Source: Candidatus Poseidoniaceae archaeon (GTDB lineage: Archaea; Thermoplasmatota; Poseidoniia; Poseidoniales; Poseidoniaceae). Taken from it: DNA of 64,000 nt. Of this stretch, positions 7,791 through 17,149 are shown piece by piece. The notes beneath the pieces are model-generated. The model was not told where the DNA came from, searched no databases, and worked only from the letters and a program-made list of their open reading frames with translations. The stretch lies in NCBI GenBank assembly GCA_949372645.1, contig CASIAP010000010.1, forward strand, positions 86,404-150,403, written 5' to 3'. Position numbers and translations under genes: made by a program. Every line of letters starts with the position of its first letter. The stretch's first letter is position 1.

Positions 7791-9035
7791 ATGGCTCGAA
7801 AACCACACACAGGAGGACGCTCAGGCGGCTCCAAGCAAGGCAAGGCAATGAAATATCAAATCCGTGCCGATATTAAAGTAAATGGAACAGTCCAACGAAA
7901 AGACATCATTGGCGCTATCATGGGACAGACAGAAGGTCTGCTCGGAGACGAACTGGAATTGCGTAAATTGCAACGTACAGCTCGAATTGGCCACGTTGAT
8001 GTAGAAATTGAATCGAAAGGCGGAAAAGTGCATGGGCTCATCCTGATTCCAAGCAGTTTAGATAATGTTGAAACAGCAATTATCGCATCAGCTCTCGAAA
8101 CAATTGACCGAATTGGACCATGCAGCTCAATCATCACGGTTGTCGAAATTCAAGATATCCGTGCATCGAAGCGCACTGCAGTCGTTGACCGTGCAAAAGA
8201 ACTCTTGCTCAACCTCGTTAATTCAGGTGAAGCAGCATCAAAGACAATCATTGAAGAAGTTCGCTCAGTCATGACCACCGGAACAGCAACTGATTACCAC
8301 GGACTCACTTGTGGACCAAACATTGAATCATCTTCATCGTTAATTATCGTTGAAGGCAGAAACGATGTTCGTAATCTTTTGAATTGTGGCGTAAAGAACG
8401 CTATCAGTGCCGATGGCGCTGGAACAATAAAACAGGAACTCGTTGATCTTGCCAATGGTAAGGAAACCGTCATTCTTGCGATTGATGGTGACCGAGGCGG
8501 TGAGATGTTGTTCAGTCAGTTGATGGAAACCTTGAAAGTTGATTTCGTTGCTCAAGCACCAGTTGGTCAAGAATGGGAATTACTCCCTCAAAAGACCGTT
8601 ACAAAGTGCCTCTCTATGAAGGTAGAAGCAAAGAAGTTCGCTCATACCCTTGGAAAGAAGCAAGCAGAAGATGACGAAAAAGCAGGCGTTCAAGATAAAA
8701 ACTGGTCAGAAGGAATGGAAGAAGTTTACGAAGCTCCCGAAGCACCAGCTGAAGTCCAAGAAATGTTCGATCACCTTGACAGCCTTGACAAGAACAAAGC
8801 AGTTTTCGTTATGGTTGACGGAACAGTTTCCGAACCTGTTGGTCCTGCAACGCTTTCGAAAGCAGCAGGAAGTGCAGACGGCGCAGTTGCCATTGTGTTT
8901 AATGGCCCACTGAGCGACCGAACTCTTGAAATTGCATCCGAATCAGCAATCGCAACCGTAATTGGTACGAAAGCAGGTAAAGGATACGCAGAACGCGAAG
9001 ATGTCAAATCTTGGCTAGCTGAACTTCACCGTTGA
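7791..9035 (+). CDS. dnaG: Archaeal DnaG-type primase
   Basis: An archaeal DnaG protein of 414 residues from the chosen start. The TOPRIM domain (about residues 180-280) has the catalytic Glu in LIIVEGRNDVRNLL and the DxD motif in AIDGDRGGEML. It is followed by DFVAQAPVGQEWE, typical of archaeal DnaG. The N-terminal region (IIGAIMGQTEGLLGDELELR) is the archaeal-specific domain. In archaea DnaG has been linked to both primer synthesis and the RNA exosome. The track begins at ATG 7767, but AGGAG at about 7776-7780 precedes ATG 7791 (MARKPHTGG), which I prefer. The tail after about residue 285 is acidic and longer than a minimal TOPRIM protein needs. Confidence 0.92.
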   Translation: MARKPHTGGRSGGSKQGKAMKYQIRADIKVNGTVQRKDIIGAIMGQTEGLLGDELELRKLQRTARIGHVDVEIESKGGKVHGLILIPSSLDNVETAIIASALETIDRIGPCSSIITVVEIQDIRASKRTAVVDRAKELLLNLVNSGEAASKTIIEEVRSVMTTGTATDYHGLTCGPNIESSSSLIIVEGRNDVRNLLNCGVKNAISADGAGTIKQELVDLANGKETVILAIDGDRGGEMLFSQLMETLKVDFVAQAPVGQEWELLPQKTVTKCLSMKVEAKKFAHTLGKKQAEDDEKAGVQDKNWSEGMEEVYEAPEAPAEVQEMFDHLDSLDKNKAVFVMVDGTVSEPVGPATLSKAAGSADGAVAIVFNGPLSDRTLEIASESAIATVIGTKAGKGYAEREDVKSWLAELHR

Positions 9036-9076
9036 AGACGACTATCTTCATCTAATGCTTCACCCCTGGTCCAAAT

Positions 9077-10384
9077 ATGGGCAAGGATGAATCCACCGAT
9101 TGGCCGGTTGGCGACAACGATCCCTTTGGAGACGTAGAGCCTGAAAACAATCCGCCTTTGGAAATGGAAGATATTGGTTTGGAAAAACCTGAAGAGGAAA
9201 CTAAAGAAGAAGCCGAAGCCGAAGTTGAATCTGAAACGAACCCAGAGAGTTCCGAAGGCGGCTCGGAATGGAGTCTTCCAATCCGTGCGGCCCCTCTTCT
9301 CAGCCAATTCCATAATGAAACCGTTACAGAATACCCACTGCAACAATCTTCTGATGGTCGAAAAGCCACCTCTCTCGTAGTTGACCAAGACCTACTCCGG
9401 ATTATCGACTCAAGACTCGATGATGATGGACAACGTCGATTGAAAGTAACTCTCTCTATGAAGGGGGAAATCACTGGATTCAAACACCAGCACAATGAAT
9501 TGATGCATAAACACCAACTGCTCTGGCTAGGATTCTTTATTTCCGGGCTTGTTCTTTTGTTATTGCCTCCTGTTATCTTTAATTTCATTGGCGTAATTTT
9601 AGTTGCATTAGGCGTTTGGTACTGGTCGGCCATGCACCTTGAAACACACCACCTTGAGTTTTCGAATTCGGGGGGCACTCTCTCACATACCTTGCATGGT
9701 TACGGTACGAACCGACCCTTTTTCCGCGCCAGTATGGCTTTGCTTGGTTCAGAAATGGCAGGCTTATTGAGAAACGGAACCCTTGAAACCGAAACTCTCG
9801 ATCAACTCCACGCATCACTTGCGGCTCCAGCACCGGCTCCAGCACCGGCCCAAACCCCTCTTCCAATTCCTGTCCAGCCCTCTCAAGACCACTTTGAAGC
9901 GCAGCCCTCACCATCCCTCCTCCAACACGTAGTAGCCACTCCAACCTCAATCCCCCCACCCCCAACGAGTCCGCCGCCGGCGGTGCAATTTACTCCCGTT
10001 GAAGAAGCGCCAATGGCTGGCCCTCCTGTAGCATCATCCCTTCCAATGCCGTTACCTCTGCCACCAACAGCAGCCCCAATGCCGTTACCTCCCCCTCCAA
10101 CATCAGCACCGACACCGTTACCTCCCCCTCCAACATCAGCCCCGACACCGTTGCCTCTTCCGCCAGTATCAACTGCAAAACCGTTACCCCCCCTTCCAGA
10201 CCCACTTCCTCCTTTAGGAGCTCCAGCGGGAATGCCTCTACCAGCACCTTTTGGACTACCAGCAGCTCCTTTGTCGCTTGATGCACCTCTCCCAAATGCA
10301 CCGAAAATTGCAGTAATGGCCTCACCCGTTGAAGACACACTGAGTGAAAAAGAACAAAACGAATTACTCAACGAACTCTCATGA
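9077..10384 (+). CDS. Membrane protein with acidic N-terminus and proline-rich tail
   Basis: A 435-residue protein in three parts. The first 80 residues are highly acidic (EEETKEEAEAEVESE). A central part (about 105-245) holds two adjacent TM helices (LLWLGFFISGLVLLLLPPVI and FIGVILVALGVWYW). The C-terminal 180 residues are Pro/Ala-rich and low in complexity, with four tandem 11-residue repeats of the type LPPPPTSAPTP, ending with a short helix (LSEKEQNELLNEL). No family was recognised. The tail could be a cytosolic protein-binding linker, and polar flanks suggest both termini are cytosolic. It overlaps the convergent coiled-coil gene by 6 bases. Confidence 0.75.
   Translation: MGKDESTDWPVGDNDPFGDVEPENNPPLEMEDIGLEKPEEETKEEAEAEVESETNPESSEGGSEWSLPIRAAPLLSQFHNETVTEYPLQQSSDGRKATSLVVDQDLLRIIDSRLDDDGQRRLKVTLSMKGEITGFKHQHNELMHKHQLLWLGFFISGLVLLLLPPVIFNFIGVILVALGVWYWSAMHLETHHLEFSNSGGTLSHTLHGYGTNRPFFRASMALLGSEMAGLLRNGTLETETLDQLHASLAAPAPAPAPAQTPLPIPVQPSQDHFEAQPSPSLLQHVVATPTSIPPPPTSPPPAVQFTPVEEAPMAGPPVASSLPMPLPLPPTAAPMPLPPPPTSAPTPLPPPPTSAPTPLPLPPVSTAKPLPPLPDPLPPLGAPAGMPLPAPFGLPAAPLSLDAPLPNAPKIAVMASPVEDTLSEKEQNELLNELS
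10052..10183 (+). repeat. Four tandem 33-bp units encoding LPPPPTSAPTP-like repeats
   Basis: Four in-register units of 33 bases lie at 10052, 10085, 10118 and 10151. Units two and three are nearly identical (ttacctccccctccaaca...), while one and four are degenerate. They encode an 11-residue proline-rich repeat in the cytosolic tail of the membrane protein. Near-identity at the DNA level suggests recent duplication, so copy number may vary between strains. Confidence 0.85.
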
Positions 10385-13141
10385 TTCTGCTATGATGCCA
10401 CCCGCAGTGGGGAGGTTCATGCGCGCAATAAGCTGCCCAACTTCATACTCTAATTGTTCGATATCATCAGTGTCGGGTAATTCATATTCATCACCTGTAA
10501 GGGGGAGCGGAAATCCTGGACCCGGTATACGCCGAAGCGCTTTCCCGAGATTCACAGCATCGTCAAGAAATACATCTGATGAACCCGAGTGCCGGTGTTC
10601 TAATCGGGCCCGCATCCATCGTTTCATGGCCTTTGTATTGCCACCTATTTTTGCTAATAATTCAGATTTAAATACATCGTTTTTATTGCCTTGAGGTAAT
10701 AATCGAAGCGATAACTTCAGCATCCGATCTACTCGCGTATCCCTTGGAGTAATTCCGACATGCTTTGCCAACCTACGACGAATATTCGGTAACGCACCAG
10801 ATCCGTGTAGGGCGACCTCATCAACTAAATCGTCGAGGTTTATCGCTCCAAGAAATTGAATAATATTGGTATAAACCACCGGGTTAACAGAATGCTCCAC
10901 AGAAGGGATCAGCTCCTTTTCAGGTTCTAAGCGCTTAGGTTCTGTCAGCGCGAGTTCTTCCAGAGGTGGAGTCACTAGACTCTTGGAATCTTCTTTGACT
11001 TCTGTAATCTCTTCTGAGACAATCGTCTCTTCTTGTACTTTCTCTCTCTTCTCTAAAGGTTCAGCTTCAGACTCAATGATTTCAAGTGCCGTTTCTAAAG
11101 GTTCAGTTTCGGGCTCCATTGCCTCAAGCATCGCTTCATGCGCATCACCTAAGGTATCCTTTGGAATCATTGTTTGCCGATTGTAACTTTCTGGAACAGG
11201 CATCAAAGTTTGACGAACCGGTGCGGGTATCCAAGCTTCAAAGACAAAGGTTTCATCTTCACTTTTTTGTGAAGCGAGATGCTGACTCAATAAAGGAATT
11301 TTCTCGGAAAGAGAACTCAATTGAGTCGGATCTCGTAATTGTTCTTGGACTTCAAGGGCCAACCCTACATCTCTGTGCCATGGGAGAAGGGCGAGACGTC
11401 GAATAAGCCAGGGATAGGAGGTGACATGGGTCCGGAAAGCATTGATTTTTTGTGCAGTTGAAATCACATCACTTTCGACCTCTCGGAGAAGTTGATGAAC
11501 GGCCCAACCCGAAGATTCTAAGATTATCAATTCCTGCCGAGTTCGAGCTTTTAATCGTTGATGAATCTCTCCAGCTACAATTGAGCCCCCCATTCTTGAT
11601 GCGGCAATTGATGTACCAAAACGGCGAATATATCCTATCTCATCTTCAAACTCTTGCAGAGTAAAACTCGAAGTGGAAACAGCATCGTCTGCCTTTCCTT
11701 GGGCGACTAATTGGCGCCAATCTTGCCCTAACATTCGACGATGACGGGCCCCCCGCTTAGCTAAAGTATCAATCATTTCACGCGTATTTTGTAAAACATC
11801 TAAATCGACATCGAGCTCTTTCATCACATCAATGCGTGCATCGACATCATCCTTCCCTTCGAACGAGGTGTCGAGATTCATCAAACCTTCAATGCATTCG
11901 AGACGTTGTTCAAACCTGTGTTCATTCTTTTTCAGTTGTTGTAATGCACTTCTTGGGTCTCGAAGGATTTCATCACTCCAGTCATCCATCACAATGCCCA
12001 TGCCTTCATACCGTTCAACAAGCATCATCGATTTCAATTCATATTGCTTCCATTGCTGATCTAAGTGGTCAACATGATCGATAAACACCTCAGTTTGTTC
12101 CAAAACTCCTGCTGAATCTGCTCCAGAATCAGCCATGTCGGTCCACAAAGATGTAATCTGTTTCCAACGTTCGAGCGCCCTCAAGTGCGTATGTATTGAA
12201 GCCTCGATCTCAGGTAGATTTGTTTCCCATTCAAGTAATTCAATCGGCTGCACGCTGTCTCCATGGGGGAATTGAATCCCTTTCTCCCTCCATTGATTTA
12301 ACAAATCATTGAGGTTCGTAAGTCGTTGGTGTAGATTATCCGCAATTGAATCTATTTGTAATCGAAAATCTCTCAATCCGTCATGGGAAGTCTGATTGAT
12401 CAATTCCAACCTCCGAAGTTCGTGATGGCTGGCCAAATCGGGGTCAAAAAGAGTAATTCGTTCGATGATGAGCAGCCTCAACTCTTCATGTAAATCATGC
12501 AGGTCATGTAATTTAGCAATCCAATCAAGGGCTTCTATGATTGACATTTTCTCAACTTCATCAACATCAAATCCAGCATCGTTCAACATTGTAGCAGCAC
12601 TGCTGATAGCAGTTCTCTGACGATGTTCATCTTCCTCAAGCAGCGAAAGGGCTTGATCCACCTCATCGACATCTGCCGGGTTGGCAAGTAAAGGAGAGAT
12701 GATTGCCGTTGAAGGTAGGGATGAGGAATCTAAAGCATCGAAACGAGCAAGGAATGAGGCATACTCCTCTTCCCGACCAGCATCACGCCAGTCCAATTCA
12801 GAACTGTGAAGAATTAATTCCCAAGGCCGCCAATCCTTCGCCCAAGCATGATATTCCACGAGTATACGTTCAGCATTCATCGGGTCTCGTAACTCCTGCT
12901 CCCACAGTTCGCTCAGATTCAACGATCTTTGGTCGACAGCATCACCGAGATAGCCAGTTCGCTCCAATAATTCCTGCGCCAGTTCTACTGCAAAGTCGAC
13001 GTATACTAACCGGTCTGAAACTAAATCTTCATCTTCGGCAAGAAAATCTTCGATGGAAACCGTTACCCATCCCTCAAGCTCCAAATCCATCAAACGTTCA
13101 TAGTACCAGGGGCGGTTTGAATCGTCATCAACTTCGCCCAT
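10379..13141 (-). CDS. Large coiled-coil protein of unknown function
   Basis: A roughly 920-residue acidic, mostly helical protein without signal peptide or TM helix. Residues 130-640 are long heptad-rich coiled-coil segments (EVDQALSLLEEDEHRQR, ALQQLKKNEHRFEQRLE, ELDVDLDVLQNTREMIDTL). Residues about 680-780 are a disordered Glu/Pro-rich linker. The last 150 residues form a more conserved-looking globular helical domain (LPNIRRRLAKHVGITPRDTR, MKRWMRARLEHRHSG). The track starts at GTG 13159; ATG 13141 (MGEVDDDSN) is preferred. There is no Walker motif, so it is not an SMC ATPase. It may be a scaffold or cytoskeleton-like protein. Its convergent neighbour is the proline-rich membrane protein and its divergent neighbour the TPR protein. 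Confidence 0.75.
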   Translation of the reverse strand: MGEVDDDSNRPWYYERLMDLELEGWVTVSIEDFLAEDEDLVSDRLVYVDFAVELAQELLERTGYLGDAVDQRSLNLSELWEQELRDPMNAERILVEYHAWAKDWRPWELILHSSELDWRDAGREEEYASFLARFDALDSSSLPSTAIISPLLANPADVDEVDQALSLLEEDEHRQRTAISSAATMLNDAGFDVDEVEKMSIIEALDWIAKLHDLHDLHEELRLLIIERITLFDPDLASHHELRRLELINQTSHDGLRDFRLQIDSIADNLHQRLTNLNDLLNQWREKGIQFPHGDSVQPIELLEWETNLPEIEASIHTHLRALERWKQITSLWTDMADSGADSAGVLEQTEVFIDHVDHLDQQWKQYELKSMMLVERYEGMGIVMDDWSDEILRDPRSALQQLKKNEHRFEQRLECIEGLMNLDTSFEGKDDVDARIDVMKELDVDLDVLQNTREMIDTLAKRGARHRRMLGQDWRQLVAQGKADDAVSTSSFTLQEFEDEIGYIRRFGTSIAASRMGGSIVAGEIHQRLKARTRQELIILESSGWAVHQLLREVESDVISTAQKINAFRTHVTSYPWLIRRLALLPWHRDVGLALEVQEQLRDPTQLSSLSEKIPLLSQHLASQKSEDETFVFEAWIPAPVRQTLMPVPESYNRQTMIPKDTLGDAHEAMLEAMEPETEPLETALEIIESEAEPLEKREKVQEETIVSEEITEVKEDSKSLVTPPLEELALTEPKRLEPEKELIPSVEHSVNPVVYTNIIQFLGAINLDDLVDEVALHGSGALPNIRRRLAKHVGITPRDTRVDRMLKLSLRLLPQGNKNDVFKSELLAKIGGNTKAMKRWMRARLEHRHSGSSDVFLDDAVNLGKALRRIPGPGFPLPLTGDEYELPDTDDIEQLEYEVGQLIARMNLPTAGGIIAES

Positions 13142-13297
13142 GCGCTTGACCCCAATCACTCATGAACTCCGAGAGCCTTTCAATGTGAGCAAAGAAACCA
13201 TCGAATATATGGTGATTTAACAGCCAAAATCGACCAACCATGCAAAGAATTTCACCTGTGTTGGGAAAAACAACAGGGTGCTCAAAACCCCTTCACG

Positions 13298-15640
13298 ATG
13301 TCCAAATCCTCCGCAGACCATAAAGGGGCAAAGTTCGGGTGGACCTCAATGGACCCCCTAACTGCCGTATTTGGACTCGCTTGTATTGGTGTTGGGGGAG
13401 GTGCTGGTTTTTGGCTCAAAAAAGCCGACACTCGGCTTCAACGTCTATCGGAAACAGCTATCGTTCTTCAAGAAGGCCAAGCAGCACATTTCTCTCACCT
13501 GAACACAGAAGTCAATACGCTTCAACAACACCTTTCTCACATGACTGGATTGGTTGAAGCACTTCGCGCCACTCATCCAGAAATTGATGGGGCGTTACTC
13601 GTTCATTCAGTGATCGTTCAATATGAGAGCTCAACAGAATTGGGGCAAGAAGTCTCCCGCTCAGACGCTCTTCAAGCTCTCGAAACCCTCATTTCTCCGA
13701 TATCGACAGAATCTGAAATTGCAGGGGAATCGTTGTTATCTTCTGCAACAGAGAGTTTGTTGAACCGCCTCCTCGATGTGTTTCAAACCCGGGAAATTAC
13801 CGTTGAATCATTAGGACTCAACCCAGTAGCCGCTCATCGCCTCGGACATGCAAGTTTACTTCTCCGCCGATATGATTGGGCGGAGTCATGCTTTGGCGTT
13901 GCGTATCGCTCCTCTCCCGGCAACCAAAACATTCTCGAAGCGTTAGAACACATTGCTTTGCTTCGTGGTGATGAGGAACTACGCCGGCATTGGCTTGAAG
14001 CTCGTATGACGGTGACTCCAGATCAACCAGAACTGTTGCGAGCACATGCGCATTTACTGGCCAAACTTGGTGATGCAGAAGCAGAACGCGATGTTCGGCG
14101 ACTCGAGGCATTGGGTGTTGATACTGCCGCTGACCGCTCCCTCTTGTCGGGACTTCGAGCACGAGCAGGTTCCCGTTCTGAGGCTCTTGAAGCGATTGAA
14201 TTGGCTTTGGCTGATGATCCTGGCCGATCGGATGATTGGTACAGTTATGCGCAATTATTGTATGATGATGGTGAACAAGGTAAAGCCCAACAAGCTGTTG
14301 AACGATGCCTTGACATTGACCGTCAAAACGGTGAGGCTTGGGGCTTGCTTGCCAAGCTCTTGTCACCTATGGCAAATCGACTTGAAGAAGCGCTCAAAGC
14401 AGCAATACATGCGGTTGCTTTGGAAGCCGGCGGCATTCAATTAGTGTTCTTAAAATCAGATTTATTATTGGCAAGCGGCAAGTTTTCAGAATCAGAAGAA
14501 GCCCTTGAACGCGCCTTGCTGGCAAGTCCCGATAATGCAGAATTACGTGCACGGATGGCAAGCCGAAAACTTCTCAACGGTCACATCTCTGAGGCTCAAA
14601 ACTTGCTTGATGAAACTCCACTGGGCATTGACCATGCCTTGCTCCATGTTATTGAAGGTCGACTACACCTTGCTCGAGCCGACAGAGAACGCGACGGAAC
14701 CGGGCAGACTGACGCCACTTTACTTGCAGAATCTCTTGCAGCATTCAACGATGCTTTGCGATTAGATCGAGAATCGGGAGTGGCATGGCTCGGACTTGCC
14801 CGAACAATGCGTCTACTTGGGGATTTACCAGGTGCGGAGGAAGCCATTGGTCGTGCACTCCGTCTTCTTCCCGACGAGGACCCTTCAGCAGCATCAGAAG
14901 CAGCTTTGTTGGCATTAGATCTCGAAGACCTTTCCGCAGCAACCAAACACATCGAAGCTGCTGCAATACATGGGAACTCGGCAACCGTCAGCTATGTCCG
15001 TGGAAATATTGCGGCACGAACAGGCACACTTGACAAAGCCCTCATGCAATTTGATGAAGCGCTTTCTACAGACCCGACCCACATACGTGCGAGATTGAAC
15101 CGATGCAGTATTTTGATGGCCATGGGGGAAGGACGCAAAGTAATCGACGATGCCGAAATATTGCTCGATATGGCCCCCTCCCTCATCCTTGCTCGTCTAC
15201 GACGTGCAGAGGGGTTCATGCTCTTGAGCGAATGGGGGCATGCGCGAGACGACCTCAAGATGGTGCTTGAAGCAGCCCCGCATCATTATCATGCTTTGAC
15301 CCAACTCGGCTCCTGTTATCTTTCACTCGAACGGCCAGAACGAGCAGAAGGTCCGTTGAATGAAGCCATCCGACTCAATCAAAACCACGCACCTGCTTGG
15401 CATCAACGAGGCTTGCTTTATTTGCAATTGAAAGAAATCGATGCCGCATTCGATGATTTCCAAGCGGCGATACGTTGCGACGCAAACCATCTTGATGCAC
15501 GCTTACACATTGCAGCAACATTCCACCAACAAGAACGTCACGAAGAAGCAGCAGCCGCTTGGCGCGCCGTCCTTACCATTGACCCTGATCATGTTGTTGC
15601 TCGAACACGTCTTGGAGCTTGCGAAGTAAATCTCCTCTGA
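13298..15640 (+). CDS. Membrane-anchored TPR-repeat protein
   Basis: A 780-residue protein with an N-terminal hydrophobic anchor (LTAVFGLACIGVGGGAGFWL, about residues 22-42), a short coiled coil (about 45-85), and then a long superhelix of tetratricopeptide repeats to the end. Clear units include AHRLGHASLLLRRYDWAESCF, LLASGKFSESEEALERALLA, GNIAARTGTLDKALMQFDEA and LGSCYLSLERPERAEGPLNE, each near 34 residues with the A/G/Y-P spacing of TPRs. TPR arrays bind partner peptides and build complexes; the partner is unknown. The array would face the cytosol if the anchor is a type II signal anchor. It is divergent from the coiled-coil gene. Confidence 0.85.
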   Translation: MSKSSADHKGAKFGWTSMDPLTAVFGLACIGVGGGAGFWLKKADTRLQRLSETAIVLQEGQAAHFSHLNTEVNTLQQHLSHMTGLVEALRATHPEIDGALLVHSVIVQYESSTELGQEVSRSDALQALETLISPISTESEIAGESLLSSATESLLNRLLDVFQTREITVESLGLNPVAAHRLGHASLLLRRYDWAESCFGVAYRSSPGNQNILEALEHIALLRGDEELRRHWLEARMTVTPDQPELLRAHAHLLAKLGDAEAERDVRRLEALGVDTAADRSLLSGLRARAGSRSEALEAIELALADDPGRSDDWYSYAQLLYDDGEQGKAQQAVERCLDIDRQNGEAWGLLAKLLSPMANRLEEALKAAIHAVALEAGGIQLVFLKSDLLLASGKFSESEEALERALLASPDNAELRARMASRKLLNGHISEAQNLLDETPLGIDHALLHVIEGRLHLARADRERDGTGQTDATLLAESLAAFNDALRLDRESGVAWLGLARTMRLLGDLPGAEEAIGRALRLLPDEDPSAASEAALLALDLEDLSAATKHIEAAAIHGNSATVSYVRGNIAARTGTLDKALMQFDEALSTDPTHIRARLNRCSILMAMGEGRKVIDDAEILLDMAPSLILARLRRAEGFMLLSEWGHARDDLKMVLEAAPHHYHALTQLGSCYLSLERPERAEGPLNEAIRLNQNHAPAWHQRGLLYLQLKEIDAAFDDFQAAIRCDANHLDARLHIAATFHQQERHEEAAAAWRAVLTIDPDHVVARTRLGACEVNLL

Positions 15641-15674
15641 TTGGCGCACATTAATAACATAAATTCAGAATCGA

Positions 15675-16133
15675 ATGGTTATGCAAGGCTCACCTCCGCC
15701 GCAACAAATCCTCACCCAAACAACGAATGTTGAGGCTCAATACGGCGACGGATCCGAAGTTTGGGGCCCAACTCCAAATCAAGCACACTATCAAGTTCCA
15801 AATCAAGCACAATACCAAGCCCCAAATCAGGCCCACTATCAAATTCCGATTCAGCCCGCTATGGGTATGGGTTACTATCCGACAACAAACGCAACGGTCG
15901 CCCTTGTTCTTTCTATCTTGGGCTTCGTCGGTTGTTCAATCTTTACTGCCATTCCCGGCCTAATAATGGCAAATACAGCTCTTCAAACGACCAACGCAAT
16001 GCCGGGACATCCTGATTCAGGAATTGCAAAAGCCGCCCAAATCGTCGCTTGGATTTGCATCGGTTTATTCATCTTAGGCTTGTTCTTCTATGGTGTCATG
16101 TTCGCAATCTTAATTGCATCTGGTGACTTTTGA
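15675..16133 (+). CDS. DUF4190-like two-TM membrane protein with PNQAHYQ repeats
   Basis: A 152-residue protein. The first 65 residues are Gln/Pro/Tyr-rich with three or more imperfect 8-residue units (PNQAHYQV, PNQAQYQA, PNQAHYQI). The rest carries two TM helices (TVALVLSILGFVGCSIFTAIPG and AAQIVAWICIGLFILGLFFYGVMFAIL) in the arrangement of DUF4190 proteins, where an A-L-V-L-S-I-L-G helix, a short loop with I-P-G, and a second helix are typical. The function of the family is unknown. It follows the TPR gene by 34 bases and may be in its transcript. The next gene is convergent, with a single base between stop codons. Confidence 0.7.
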   Translation: MVMQGSPPPQQILTQTTNVEAQYGDGSEVWGPTPNQAHYQVPNQAQYQAPNQAHYQIPIQPAMGMGYYPTTNATVALVLSILGFVGCSIFTAIPGLIMANTALQTTNAMPGHPDSGIAKAAQIVAWICIGLFILGLFFYGVMFAILIASGDF

Positions 16134-16134
16134 A

Positions 16135-17052
16135 TCACTCTGCCAAGGAAATCATCCAGTCACCCGGAATTCTTACCTTTTCAAACAAGGCACGAACTTC
16201 GATGGAGCAACTCCCTGAACAGATGCTAATATTGTTTTCTTGAAGAGATATTGTTTCAGACGAGCCCCAAATCCCATCACCGTCTTCAAGAATGGAGCAG
16301 GGCGTAATTTGAATCATCGAGCTATCGACAAGTGCGGGAATTGAAGCATTCTGGAGCGGTGCTGCAAGGATTGTAATGTGTCGAGCTTCACTCTCTGAGT
16401 TGTAATAACTTAAGAATTGGACTTTGAAAAGCACGCCTCTGTCCATAATGATGTAGACCTCCGAGTCAGGAATAATCTGATGACCGACCAAATCGTATTC
16501 GTACCACTCAAGGCGTTGTTCTGAAGATTCATCGAAGACAAAGGAGTCTTGGTATTCGACACCAGCAAAACCCTCTTCGATAGCGATTCCAGTGACATTT
16601 TCACCAAGGAAAAAGTCCGTTCGTGTAAATGATATACTTGCTGGCCCATTACCAGCATCACTCATTGAGAAAAGGTCGAGATATTGCGTTTCTTCATCAT
16701 TGACATCAACATTCACAGTAAACGTTTTGCCGTCCGCATTTAATTTCGATTGAACAGTTCCATTTGAGCGTTCAATAGAACTCATTCCTCCAATCATGCA
16801 TGGAAATTCTTTTCCATCGACTTCCAGGCTCAAGTCGACAGCATTCCAAGAAAGGTTTTCGCCACCGTTCTCAAAGGACATATTGACAAGAATATCTTGA
16901 GTTTCATCAGTTGATCCACCTTTCTCAATTTGAAGAATATTGTCCGTTCCAAGGTGCTGTTCAATATCGGCAATATTGGCATAGAAACCCATCGAGATGA
17001 CAAAAACAACAAAAAGCGAGAGGAGTTTAATCCTCCAATCACCACGTGCCAT
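16135..17052 (-). CDS. Exported/anchored protein with HmuY-like segment
   Basis: A 305-residue protein with an N-terminal signal anchor (IKLLSLFVVFVISMGFYANI). The rest is extracellular, acidic and beta-rich with several N-glycosylation sequons. The central part, YIIMDRGVLFKVQFLSYYN followed by ARHITILAA, resembles the HmuY family (iMdr.G..yKlrflsyY), a beta-sandwich known in bacteria for heme or calcium binding; this is pattern recognition without a search. Paired cysteines (CMIGG, CSILEDGDG, CSGSCSIE) may form disulfides. Start ATG 17052 is divergent from the sorbosone dehydrogenase-like gene. An accessory surface function is likely, but the ligand is unknown. Confidence 0.65.
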   Translation of the reverse strand: MARGDWRIKLLSLFVVFVISMGFYANIADIEQHLGTDNILQIEKGGSTDETQDILVNMSFENGGENLSWNAVDLSLEVDGKEFPCMIGGMSSIERSNGTVQSKLNADGKTFTVNVDVNDEETQYLDLFSMSDAGNGPASISFTRTDFFLGENVTGIAIEEGFAGVEYQDSFVFDESSEQRLEWYEYDLVGHQIIPDSEVYIIMDRGVLFKVQFLSYYNSESEARHITILAAPLQNASIPALVDSSMIQITPCSILEDGDGIWGSSETISLQENNISICSGSCSIEVRALFEKVRIPGDWMISLAE

Positions 17053-17149
17053 GACATTGCGATATTGGTGAACTACATGAATGCAAGGAATTTCTATTCA
17101 AAGTAAATACTTAGCGAGAGTTGATACGCGCTCCGGTTATGTCGGTTCT

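Noticed and set aside
9052-9678. 208-codon minus ORF opposite the proline-rich membrane protein
   Set aside because: Antisense to a gene with TM helices and sensible composition. It is Ser-rich in the way antisense of acidic coding sequence is.
9883-10371. 162-codon minus ORF, Gly-rich
   Set aside because: Antisense shadow of the Pro-rich repeat region (Pro codons read as Gly on the other strand).
13818-14366. 182-codon minus ORF opposite the TPR gene
   Set aside because: Antisense of a repeat protein with consistent TPR periodicity. His/Gln-rich shadow composition.
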